Shown here piece by piece: positions 1 through 5,671 of a DNA stretch of 5,671 nucleotides. The notes under the pieces were generated by a model, which was not told the DNA's origin, ran no database searches, and saw nothing but the letters and a program-made list of their open reading frames with translations. The DNA is from DASSBG01 sp965651365 (GTDB lineage: Bacteria; Pseudomonadota; Gammaproteobacteria; Xanthomonadales; Rhodanobacteraceae): positions 1 to 5,671 of the forward strand of contig CBFGSA010000156.1 of the NCBI GenBank assembly GCA_965651365.1, in the 5' to 3' direction. The translations under genes were made by a program, and so were the position numbers. Numbering within the stretch: position 1 is the stretch's first letter; every line of letters starts with the position of its first letter.

Positions 1-682
1 ACGGGCAGCCCGACACGCACATGCGCCAGCCGCGGCACTTGTCCTGGTCGATCAGGACGATGCCGTCTTCCTCGCGCTTGTAGATCGAGCCGGACGGACA
101 CGAGGCCACGCAGGTCGGGTTGAGGCAGTGCTCGCACAGGCGCGGCAGGTACATCATGAAGGTGTTTTCGAACTGGCCGTAGATGTCCTTCTGCACGGCC
201 TCGAAGTTGTAGTCCTTGCTGCGTTTGTCGAACTCGCCGCCCAGGATCTCCTCCCAGTTCGGACCCCATTCGACCTTGTCCATGGTGCGTCCGGAAATCA
301 GCGAGATCGGCCGCGCCACCGGTGCAGTCGGCAGCTCCGGTGCGGTCTTCAGGTTTTCGTAGTCGAAGGTGAACGGCTCGTAGTAATCGTCGATCTCGGG
401 CATGTGCGGGTTGGCGAAAATCTTCGCCAGCACCGCCCAGCGCCCGCCCTGCTTGGGCACCAGCTTGCCGTTGGCCTTGCGTTCCCAGCCGCCTTTCCAG
501 CGTTCCTGGTTTTCCCAGTCCTTGGGGTAGCCGATGCCGGGTTTGGTCTCGACGTTGTTGAACCAGGCATATTCCATGCCCTTGCGCGAGGTCCACACGT
601 TCTTGCAGGTGACCGAACAGGTATGGCAGCCGATGCACTTGTCCAGGTTCAGCACCATGGCGATTTGGGCGCGGATCTTCAT
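1..682 (-). CDS. narH: Respiratory nitrate reductase beta subunit NarH (partial, C-terminus beyond left edge)
   Basis: Electron-transfer subunit of the membrane-bound NarGHI nitrate reductase. It relays electrons from the haem subunit NarI to NarG on the cytoplasmic face. Seen: 227 codons from ATG at 682, opening MKIRAQIAMVLNLDKCIGC, nearly identical to E. coli NarH (about 512 residues), so under half is present. The first ferredoxin-type motif is Cys16, Cys19, Cys22, Cys26. The second is Cys183, Cys186, Cys191, Cys195. The third begins Cys216-x2-Trp219-x2-Cys222-x3-Cys226; the Trp in place of a Cys is the NarH signature for the [3Fe-4S] cluster. The fourth motif and further ligands lie off the edge. 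The start is fixed by an AGGAG seven bases upstream (690-694) and by the ATGA overlap with the narG stop, which implies translational coupling. There is no sign of a frameshift. The long plus-strand reading frame opposite it is a codon-aligned shadow. Confidence 0.97.
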   Translation of the reverse strand, partial: MKIRAQIAMVLNLDKCIGCHTCSVTCKNVWTSRKGMEYAWFNNVETKPGIGYPKDWENQERWKGGWERKANGKLVPKQGGRWAVLAKIFANPHMPEIDDYYEPFTFDYENLKTAPELPTAPVARPISLISGRTMDKVEWGPNWEEILGGEFDKRSKDYNFEAVQKDIYGQFENTFMMYLPRLCEHCLNPTCVASCPSGSIYKREEDGIVLIDQDKCRGWRMCVSGCP

Positions 683-3600
683 GCCGATTCTCCTGTGACG
701 TTCCTGGCTCCCACCAGTGTGGTGTCCAGTTCTTCCTCGCGCGCTTCACGCTGCACGCGGTCCATCCAGTCCACCTTGGCCAGCTTGCGCATGATCACGA
801 ACGAGTCGCGGTTGGCGCCGGTGGTGCCGTAGTAGTTCAGGCCGTAGGACAACTGCGCGTAGCCGCCCACCATGTGGGTCGGCTTGACCACGGTGCGGGT
901 GACCGAGTTGTGGATGCCGCCGCGCTGCTGGGTGACTTGCGAGCCGGGCACGTTGACGATTTTTTCCTGTGCGTGGTACATCAGGCACATGCCTTCCTTG
1001 ACCCGCTGGCTGACCACGGCACGGGCGGTCAGCGCGCCGTTGGCGTTGAACACCTCGATCCAGTCGTTGTCCTCGAGGCCGGCCTTTTCCGCGTCGGTCT
1101 CCGAGATCCACACGATCGGCCCGCCGCGCGACAGCGTCAGCATCAGCAGATTGTCGGTATAGGTACTGTGGATGCCCCACTTCTGGTGCGGGGTGATGAA
1201 GTTCAGCACCACCTCGGGGTGGCCGTTGTCCTTCTTGCCCAGCATCGCATCGGTGGCATTGAGGTCGACCGGCGGGCGGTACAGCGCAAAGCCCTCGCCG
1301 AAATCACGCAACCAGGCGTGGTCCTGGTAGAACTGCTGGCGCCCGGAGAGCGTGCGCCACGGGATCAGTTCGTTGACGTTGGTCCAGCCGGCGTTGTAGG
1401 TGACGTGCTCGCTCTCGATGCCCGACCAGGTGGGCGAGGAGATGATCTTGCGCGGCTGCGCCTGGATGTCGCGGTAGCGGATCTTCTCGTCCTCGCGGGT
1501 GCGCGCCAGATGGGTGTGATCGAGGCCGGTGATCTTCGACAGCGCACGCCAGGCCTTGACCGCCACTTCGCCGTTGGTTTCCGGCGCCAGGTACATGATG
1601 GTTTCGCAGGCATCGATGTCGCTGTCGATGCGTGGCCGGCCCTTGGCCGGGCCGTCGGCCACGGTGTAGTTGAGCGCGGCCAAGCCCTTGACTTCATCTT
1701 CGGTGTTCCAGGCGATGCCCTTGCCGCCGTTGCCGATCTGGTCCATCAGCGGTCCCAGCGAGGTGAAGCGGGCATAGGTGGCCGGGTAGTCGCGCTCGAC
1801 CGTGGTGATGTTCGGCGCGGTAACGCCGGGAATCAGCTCGCACTCGTCCTTCTTCCAGTCGGCGACATCGAAAGGCTGGGCGATCTCGCTGGCGGTGTCG
1901 TGCAGGGTGGGCGTGAGCACCACGTCCTGCTCGACGCCCAGCACCCCTTCGGACAGCTCCGAGAACTTTTTCGCGATGGCCTTGAAAATCTCCCAGTCGC
2001 TCTTCGATTCGAACACCGGGTCGACCGCCGCCGACAGCGGATGGATGAACGGGTGCATGTCGGTGGTGTTGAGGTCGTTCTTCTCGTACCAGGATGCGGT
2101 TGGCAGCACCACATCCGAATACAGGCACGAGGTCGACATGCGGAAGTCCAGTGTCACTACCAGATCCAGCTTGCCTTCGGGCGCCGGGTCGCGCCACACC
2201 ACTTCCTCCGGCTTGACACCGCCGTCCTCGCCCAGGTCCTTGCCCTGCAGTCCGCAGCGCGTGCCGAGGAAGTGCTTGAGAAAATACTCGTGACCCTTGC
2301 CCGAGGAACCGAACAGGTTGGAGCGCCAGATGAACAGGTTGCGCGGGAAGTTGGCCGGGTTGTCCGGGTCTTCGCAGGCCATCCTGATCTCGCCCGACTT
2401 GAGCTTCCCGGCCACGTAGTCCCTGGCGTCCTCGCCGGCAGCGGCGGCCTCGCGCGCCACCTCGAGCGGGTTGCGGTCCAGTTGCGGCGCGGACGGCATC
2501 CAGCCCATGCGCTCGGCGCGCACATTGCAGTCGATCAGGGTCTTGCCGTAGCGCGTGGGGTCGGCCAGCGGCGACAGTTGCGCGGCAGTCTCCAGCGTCT
2601 CGTAGCGCCACTGGTCGGAATGGGCATAAAAGAACGATGTGCCGCACATGTGCCGTGGCGGGCGTACCCAGTCCAGGGCAAAGGTCAATGGCGTCCAGCC
2701 GGTCTGCGGGCGCAGCTTTTCCTGGCCGACATAGTGCGACCAGCCGCCGCCGGGCACGCCGATGGTGCCGCACAGCATCAGGAAGTTGATGATGCTGCGG
2801 TAGTTCATGTCCTGGTGGTACCAGTGGTTCATGCCGGCGCCGATGATCACCATCGAGCGGCCGCGGGTCTTTTCCGCGTTGTGCGCGAAGCCGCGCGCGA
2901 CCTCGATCACCTGCCGGGCCGGCGTGCCGGTGATGGCTTCCTGCCAGGCGGGCGTGTAGGCCAGGTCATCCTCGTAGGATTGGGCGCATTCGCCGCCCAG
3001 GCCGCGATCCAGGCCGTAGTGCGCACACAGCAGGTCGAAGGCCGAGGCCACCATGGTGTCGCCGTCCTTGGTGGCCAGCTTGCGTACCGGCACCTTGCGC
3101 ACCAGCACGCCATCGGCGCCCTGCTCGTTGGCCGTGAAGTGCGGGCTGGCCACGCCGCCGAAGTAGGGGAAGGCGACATCGGCGACGGCGTCGCGGTTGT
3201 CGATGTGGCTCAATTGCAGTTCGATTTCCTCGCCGTCGGCGGTCTTCTGCTGAAGGTTCCATTTGCCGTGGTCGGGGCTGTCCTTTTCCGGCCAGCGGAA
3301 GCCGATCGAGCCGGTCGGCACCACCGGCCTGCCGTTGGTGTCGATGCCGACCGTCTTCCAGTCGGCATTGCCGGGCGCGCCCAGGTCGCCCTCGAAGTCG
3401 CTGGCCCGCAGGTAGCGGTCCGGCACCCAGCGCTCACCGTCGCGGCGCAAGGTCACCAGCAGCGGCAGGTCGGTGTAGCGGCGGCAGTAGTCCTGGAAAT
3501 ACTCGACCTGGCGGTCGATGAAGAACTCCTTCAGCACCACGTGGCCCATGGCCATTGCCACGGCGGCATCGGTGCCCTGCTTGGGATGCAGCCAGGTGTC

Positions 3601-4470
3601 GGACAGCTTGGCGACTTCGGAGTAATCCGGCGTCACCGCCACCACCTGGGTGCCGTTGTAGCGCGCCTCGACGAAGAAGTGCGCGTCGGGCGTGCGCGTT
3701 TGCGGCACGTTCGAGCCCCAGGCGATGATGTAGCCGGAGTTGTACCAGTCGGCCGATTCGGGCACGTCGGTCTGCTCGCCCCAGGTCTGCGGGCTGGACG
3801 GCGGCAGGTCGCAGTACCAGTCGTAGAACGACAGCATGGAGCCGCCGAGCAGGCTGACGTAGCGCGAACCGGAAGCAAACGAGACCATCGACATGGCCGG
3901 GATCGGCGAGAAACCGGCGATGCGGTCGGGACCGTGTTCCCTGATGGTGTGGATGTTGGCGGCGGCGACGATTTCCAGCACTTCGTCCCACTTGGCGCGC
4001 ACGAAACCGCCCAGGCCGCGCTTGGCCTTGTAGTCGCGTGCCTCCGGGTCGTTCATCAGCGACGCCCATGCCTCGACCGGCGCCAGGGTCTCGCGCGCCT
4101 TGCGCCAGCGCCGGATCAGGCGGCCGCGCACCATCGGGTATTTCAGCCGGTTGGCGCTGTACAGGTACCACGAATACGAGGCCCCGCGCGAGCAGCCGCG
4201 CGGCTCGTGGTTGGGCATGTCCGGGCGCGTGCGCGGATAGTCCGTTTGCTGGGTTTCCCAGGTCACCACGCCCTGCTTGACGTGGATTTTCCAGCTGCAG
4301 CCGCCGGTGCAGTTGACGCCGTGCGTCGAGCGCACCACCTTGTCATGCGACCAGCGGTTGCGATAACCGTCCTCCCACTGGCGCGCTTCAGTGCGCATTT
4401 CGCCCCAGCCACCGGAGAAGGCTTGCCGTGGACGTTTGAAATAACGCAGGCGTTCGAGAAACTGGCCCAT
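679..4470 (-). CDS. narG: Respiratory nitrate reductase alpha subunit NarG (catalytic, molybdenum-containing)
   Basis: Catalytic subunit of NarGHI. It reduces nitrate to nitrite at a bis-MGD molybdenum site in the cytoplasm. The product is 1263 residues (E. coli 1247) and colinear throughout. Seen: an N-terminal tail MGQFLERLRYFK matching E. coli MSKFLDRFRYFK, a vestigial twin-arginine-like region without a true signal peptide. The FS0 [4Fe-4S] ligands are His50, Cys54, Cys58 and Cys93, the same numbers as in E. coli. Asp221 in the SFYDWYCDLPP block is the expected Mo ligand. The block from about residue 1091 (FITPHQKWGIHSTY) to about 1230 is the C-terminal dinucleotide-binding domain. The tail is about 14 residues longer than in E. 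coli. Start: ATG at 4470 is preferred over an in-frame TTG at 4485, because it matches the family N-terminus and has GAGGA eight bases upstream, with which the TTG itself overlaps. The stop TGA (681-679) overlaps the narH start. All catalytic ligands are present, so it should be active. Confidence 0.98.
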   Translation of the reverse strand: MGQFLERLRYFKRPRQAFSGGWGEMRTEARQWEDGYRNRWSHDKVVRSTHGVNCTGGCSWKIHVKQGVVTWETQQTDYPRTRPDMPNHEPRGCSRGASYSWYLYSANRLKYPMVRGRLIRRWRKARETLAPVEAWASLMNDPEARDYKAKRGLGGFVRAKWDEVLEIVAAANIHTIREHGPDRIAGFSPIPAMSMVSFASGSRYVSLLGGSMLSFYDWYCDLPPSSPQTWGEQTDVPESADWYNSGYIIAWGSNVPQTRTPDAHFFVEARYNGTQVVAVTPDYSEVAKLSDTWLHPKQGTDAAVAMAMGHVVLKEFFIDRQVEYFQDYCRRYTDLPLLVTLRRDGERWVPDRYLRASDFEGDLGAPGNADWKTVGIDTNGRPVVPTGSIGFRWPEKDSPDHGKWNLQQKTADGEEIELQLSHIDNRDAVADVAFPYFGGVASPHFTANEQGADGVLVRKVPVRKLATKDGDTMVASAFDLLCAHYGLDRGLGGECAQSYEDDLAYTPAWQEAITGTPARQVIEVARGFAHNAEKTRGRSMVIIGAGMNHWYHQDMNYRSIINFLMLCGTIGVPGGGWSHYVGQEKLRPQTGWTPLTFALDWVRPPRHMCGTSFFYAHSDQWRYETLETAAQLSPLADPTRYGKTLIDCNVRAERMGWMPSAPQLDRNPLEVAREAAAAGEDARDYVAGKLKSGEIRMACEDPDNPANFPRNLFIWRSNLFGSSGKGHEYFLKHFLGTRCGLQGKDLGEDGGVKPEEVVWRDPAPEGKLDLVVTLDFRMSTSCLYSDVVLPTASWYEKNDLNTTDMHPFIHPLSAAVDPVFESKSDWEIFKAIAKKFSELSEGVLGVEQDVVLTPTLHDTASEIAQPFDVADWKKDECELIPGVTAPNITTVERDYPATYARFTSLGPLMDQIGNGGKGIAWNTEDEVKGLAALNYTVADGPAKGRPRIDSDIDACETIMYLAPETNGEVAVKAWRALSKITGLDHTHLARTREDEKIRYRDIQAQPRKIISSPTWSGIESEHVTYNAGWTNVNELIPWRTLSGRQQFYQDHAWLRDFGEGFALYRPPVDLNATDAMLGKKDNGHPEVVLNFITPHQKWGIHSTYTDNLLMLTLSRGGPIVWISETDAEKAGLEDNDWIEVFNANGALTARAVVSQRVKEGMCLMYHAQEKIVNVPGSQVTQQRGGIHNSVTRTVVKPTHMVGGYAQLSYGLNYYGTTGANRDSFVIMRKLAKVDWMDRVQREAREEELDTTLVGARNVTGESA
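690..694 (-). promoter_or_regulatory. narH ribosome binding site inside the narG 3' end
   Basis: AGGAG lies within the last codons of narG, seven bases before the narH ATG at 682. Together with the ATGA stop/start overlap it decides the narH start and indicates translation of narH by ribosomes finishing narG. Confidence 0.8.
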
Positions 4471-4478
4471 GATCCGTA

Positions 4479-4484
4479 TCCTCA
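4479..4484 (-). promoter_or_regulatory. narG ribosome binding site
   Basis: TGAGGA sits eight bases upstream of ATG 4470. The upstream in-frame TTG (4485-4483) overlaps this site and has no Shine-Dalgarno sequence of its own in proper position. This supports the shorter protein that aligns with E. coli NarG from residue 1. Confidence 0.75.
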
Positions 4485-4511
4485 ATCAGCGGCGGCAGTC
4501 AACCGTCAGTC

Positions 4512-4561
4512 CTCTTCGAGTCTAGCCGACCGAACCCGACTGTGTCTTGACCGCGGTCAAG
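4512..4561 (-). promoter_or_regulatory. narG promoter with Crp/Fnr-family (FNR/ANR/DNR-like) operator
   Basis: A perfect 16-base palindrome CTTGACCGCGGTCAAG occupies 4546-4561. Its core TTGAC-N4-GTCAA matches the Fnr-type consensus TTGAT-N4-ATCAA except for the symmetric fifth base. Downstream, TAGACT at 4519-4524 fits a sigma-70 -10 box (four of six). Placing +1 seven bases past it gives 4512. The palindrome centre (4553.5) then falls at exactly -41.5, the standard class II activation position, where the operator replaces a -35 box; none is evident. The predicted leader to the narG ATG is about 42 bases. Known: FNR, ANR or DNR activate narG-type operons under low oxygen or nitric oxide. Inferred: which family member binds here. 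I saw no convincing NarL heptamer cluster. Confidence 0.65.
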
Positions 4562-4737
4562 CGCGTTTTCCCATTCGAGCCGGTGGCGTTCCCGCTACGC
4601 TCAGGCAGAAGCCCGCCACTGCCTGAGCAAGCTACGCAGCTGGCCAGCGACAGGCTGCCGGTGGCCATCACCATGCTGAAGTAACCGGGCGACATCTCGG
4701 ACAGTGACGCCTTCATCTGCCGCAGGACCCGGTTCAT
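4522..4737 (-). pseudogene. Truncated start of a TehA/SLAC1-type (TDT family) transporter gene
   Basis: Open frame of 71 codons from ATG 4737, with AAGG nine bases upstream and only 12 bases after the stop of the preceding gene, so it is spaced like an operon gene. Residues 15-33 (MSPGYFSMVMATGSLSLAS) resemble the conserved first membrane helix of tellurite-resistance/C4-dicarboxylate (TDT, SLAC1-like) transporters, as I recall the pattern xSPxYFAxVMATGxxSxA. Intact members have roughly 300-400 residues and about ten helices. Here similarity stops near residue 34 (about 4630), at the edge of the hairpin. The rest (SGSGGLLPERSGNATGS and on) is non-hydrophobic and simply translates the hairpin and the narG operator, ending at a TAG inside the -10 box. 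I therefore read it as a deletion remnant. The alternative is a genuine small one-helix membrane protein. The family call rests on about 19 residues and memory only. Confidence 0.5.
4599..4628. repeat. Perfect 10-base inverted repeat (hairpin), possibly REP-like
   Basis: GCTCAGGCAG at 4599-4608 and its exact complement at 4619-4628 enclose a 10-base loop, giving a stable GC-rich stem. A direct 7-base repeat GCTACGC flanks it (4594-4600 and 4631-4637); read on the minus strand this places GTAG at both feet. There is no T-run on either side, so it is not a classical rho-independent terminator. It lies between the transporter stub and the narG operator. It could be a solitary REP-type palindrome, a weak transcriptional or mRNA-stability element ahead of narG, or a deletion scar. 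Confidence 0.5.
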
Positions 4738-4749
4738 GGCACGCTGCCT

Positions 4750-5160
4750 TCAGGCCAGCTCGAAGCGGATCGGGTCGCCGCTGGCGTCGAAGGCCAGCAG
4801 CGAGCTGATGGTGCCGTGACGGATCATCTGCATCATGTGCTTCATGGCCTCCTCGGCGTCCTTGCTGTCGGGCAGCCACGGCGAATGGTCTGCCATCGCA
4901 CCGACGAACACGATCTGCCACTCCTTGCCGGTGTGGCGCGATTCGGCCGTCAACTGGGCGAAGTCGCGCAGGTCGTCGGGCCGTTTGTTCACGCACAGCA
5001 CCGGGGTGAGCTCGCCGCCGGTGCCCTGCTGGTGGCGCGCCTTTTGCGCCGGGTTGGCGTCCTCTGGCACACTGCTGGTGGCAAACACGAACAGCAGGCG
5101 CTGCGCTTCAGGTTGCGCCTTGGCAGCCCGCAGCAGGTCTTCGAAAGAAGTGATGTCCAT
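4750..5160 (-). CDS. Conserved protein of unknown function, 136 residues
   Basis: No function assigned. The protein is soluble, without signal peptide or membrane helix, and opens MDITSFEDLLRAAKAQPEAQ. It has a hydrophobic strand LLFVFA (residues 22-27), a second strand LTPVLCVNK (51-59), a third WQIVFVGAM (81-89), a helix rich in Met and acidic residues (about 100-114) and a closing strand-like LLAFD...IRF. This regular strand/helix pattern suggests a small alpha/beta fold. I recall similar proteins of about 130 residues in beta- and gammaproteobacteria, often labelled 'ribonucleotide reductase subunit alpha'. That label is not supported by length or motifs here. Start: ATG 5160 is preferred over the longer frame from 5220, because the 20 extra residues look non-native (MRNRPLHRSDAVRDIATLAH) and the upstream ATG would nearly abut the moaC ribosome site on the opposite strand. 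It is followed after 12 bases by the transporter stub and is divergent from moaC. Confidence 0.78.
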   Translation of the reverse strand: MDITSFEDLLRAAKAQPEAQRLLFVFATSSVPEDANPAQKARHQQGTGGELTPVLCVNKRPDDLRDFAQLTAESRHTGKEWQIVFVGAMADHSPWLPDSKDAEEAMKHMMQMIRHGTISSLLAFDASGDPIRFELA

Positions 5161-5176
5161 GTGCGCCAGTGTAGCA
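5161..5176 (-). promoter_or_regulatory. Possible extended -10 promoter giving a leaderless transcript for the 136-residue gene
   Basis: On the minus strand TGCTACACT (5176-5168) matches an extended -10 (TGn followed by TACACT, four of six to TATAAT). The hexamer ends only seven bases before ATG 5160, so transcription would begin at or one base before the start codon. This agrees with the lack of any Shine-Dalgarno sequence in front of that ATG. No -35 box is recognisable at 16-18 base spacing. Confidence 0.35.
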
Positions 5177-5223
5177 ATATCACGCACGGCGTCGCTGCGG
5201 TGGAGTGGCCGATTCCGCATTTC

Positions 5224-5228
5224 AGGAG
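5224..5228 (+). promoter_or_regulatory. moaC ribosome binding site
   Basis: AGGAG six bases before ATG 5235, a strong site that fixes the moaC start. The 74 bases between moaC and the divergent 136-residue gene must hold the moaC promoter unless it lies within that gene; I see no convincing plus-strand -35/-10 pair there. Confidence 0.75.
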
Positions 5229-5234
5229 AGCAGG

Positions 5235-5671
5235 ATGAGTACAGACGAAGGCCCCGGTTTCGGCTCCTTCCACATGGCCGACGTGGGTCACAAGCCGATC
5301 ACGGCGCGGCGCGCCGTGGCCGTGGGCGAGTTCGATCCCGGCGATGCCTGGGATGCCTTGATTGAACGCCGACTGCCCAAGGGCGATGCCATGGTGATGG
5401 CGGAAATCGCCGGCCTGCAGGGCGCCAAGTCCGCGTCGCAACTGATGCCGCTGTGTCATCCGCTGCCGCTGGATCATGTGGCCGTGGAATGCCATCCGGT
5501 GGCCGAACGCCGCGTGATTCGGGTGTACGGTGAAGCGGCCACGCGGGCCCGCACCGGTGTCGAGATGGAGGCACTGGCCGCCGTCAGCGCCGCTCTGCTG
5601 ACCCTGTACGACCTGACCAAGCCGGTGCAGCCGGCGCTGTCCTTCGGGGCCGTGCGGCTGCTGTTCAAGGA
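5235..5671 (+). CDS. moaC: Cyclic pyranopterin monophosphate synthase MoaC (partial, C-terminus beyond right edge)
   Basis: With MoaA, MoaC turns GTP into cyclic pyranopterin monophosphate, the first intermediate of molybdenum cofactor; MoaC closes the ring from the 3',8-cyclo-GTP derivative. Seen: 145 complete codons of a protein usually near 160 residues. Blocks in order are SFHMADVGHK (11-20), LPKGDAM (47-53), IAGLQGAKSASQLMPLCHPL (58-77), RTGVEMEAL (106-114), YDLTKPV (125-131) and FGAVRLLFK (137-145). Residues matching the E. coli active site, each shifted by two, are Lys49 (51), His75 (77), Glu110 and Glu112 (112, 114), Asp126 (128) and Lys129 (131), so the enzyme should be functional. 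Transcribed away from the nar operon, but its product feeds the bis-MGD cofactor of NarG. Only the last 15 or so residues are missing. Confidence 0.97.
   Translation, partial: MSTDEGPGFGSFHMADVGHKPITARRAVAVGEFDPGDAWDALIERRLPKGDAMVMAEIAGLQGAKSASQLMPLCHPLPLDHVAVECHPVAERRVIRVYGEAATRARTGVEMEALAAVSAALLTLYDLTKPVQPALSFGAVRLLFK

Noticed and set aside
128..832. Plus-strand open frame opposite narH and the end of narG
   Set aside because: Codon-aligned antisense shadow of narH for the same reason; its start has no ribosome site and the product is not protein-like.
4471..4485. TTG start for narG five codons upstream
   Set aside because: The TTG overlaps the Shine-Dalgarno sequence of the ATG at 4470, and the family N-terminus aligns from that ATG.
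874..4626. A 1250-codon open frame on the plus strand antisense to almost all of narG
   Set aside because: It is exactly codon-aligned with narG, so stops would arise only from TTA, CTA or TCA codons, which this GC-rich gene avoids. Its translation is low-complexity (rich in Val, Gly, Ala, His, Arg) and resembles no family.
4599..4628. Hairpin as a rho-independent terminator for the upstream genes
   Set aside because: Neither strand has a T-run after the stem; the minus strand continues GTAGCGGGAA and the plus strand AAGCTACG.
4601..4996. 131-codon minus-strand frame across the 136-residue gene and the transporter stub
   Set aside because: It is an out-of-frame, arginine-rich translation of both genes with no ribosome site or family resemblance.
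5161..5220. Longer version of the 136-residue protein starting at 5220
   Set aside because: No ribosome site, an arginine-rich extra segment unlike the rest of the protein, and it would fill the divergent promoter gap up to the moaC ribosome site.
1..5671. CRISPR arrays, tRNA or rRNA genes, insertion sequences, phage genes or toxin-antitoxin pairs
   Set aside because: I found no spaced repeats, no cloverleaf-like or rRNA sequence and no transposase or integrase reading frame; nearly all bases fall in narH, narG, the 136-residue gene and moaC.

Overview
The window is GC-rich, compactly coded proteobacterial chromosome. It carries the front part of a membrane-bound respiratory nitrate reductase operon. 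NarG and NarH align almost without gaps to my recollection of the E. coli proteins, which points to a gamma- or betaproteobacterium able to respire nitrate or denitrify. A denitrifying relative of the Xanthomonadales would fit, but the genus cannot be fixed from this sequence.

Layout, right to left on the minus strand: a conserved 136-residue protein of unknown function (5160-4750); 12 bases later, the first 30-odd codons of what looks like a TehA/SLAC1-type (TDT family) transporter, which then loses all similarity (4737 onward); then a short non-coding stretch with a perfect hairpin (4599-4628) and a perfect Crp/Fnr-type palindrome (4546-4561); then narG (4470-679) and narH (682 to beyond the left edge). 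narG and narH overlap by four bases (ATGA), so they are translationally coupled. narJ and narI are expected beyond the left edge but are not visible. On the plus strand, diverging from the 136-residue gene, moaC begins at 5235 and runs off the right edge.

Functionally, NarG holds the bis-MGD molybdenum site and one [4Fe-4S] cluster and reduces nitrate in the cytoplasm. NarH passes it electrons through further Fe-S clusters from the (unseen) membrane subunit NarI. MoaC catalyses part of the first stage of molybdenum-cofactor synthesis, so the enzyme and a supply gene for its cofactor are neighbours with separate promoters.

The best-supported regulatory reading is a class II anaerobic promoter for narG. 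The palindrome TTGAC-N4-GTCAA is centred exactly 41.5 bases upstream of the start site predicted from a TAGACT -10 box. No narK-type transporter or narXL-type sensor gene lies in the window. I found no wholly new system. The least explained parts are the 4471-4749 junction (transporter stub, hairpin, promoter) and the uncharacterised 136-residue protein.
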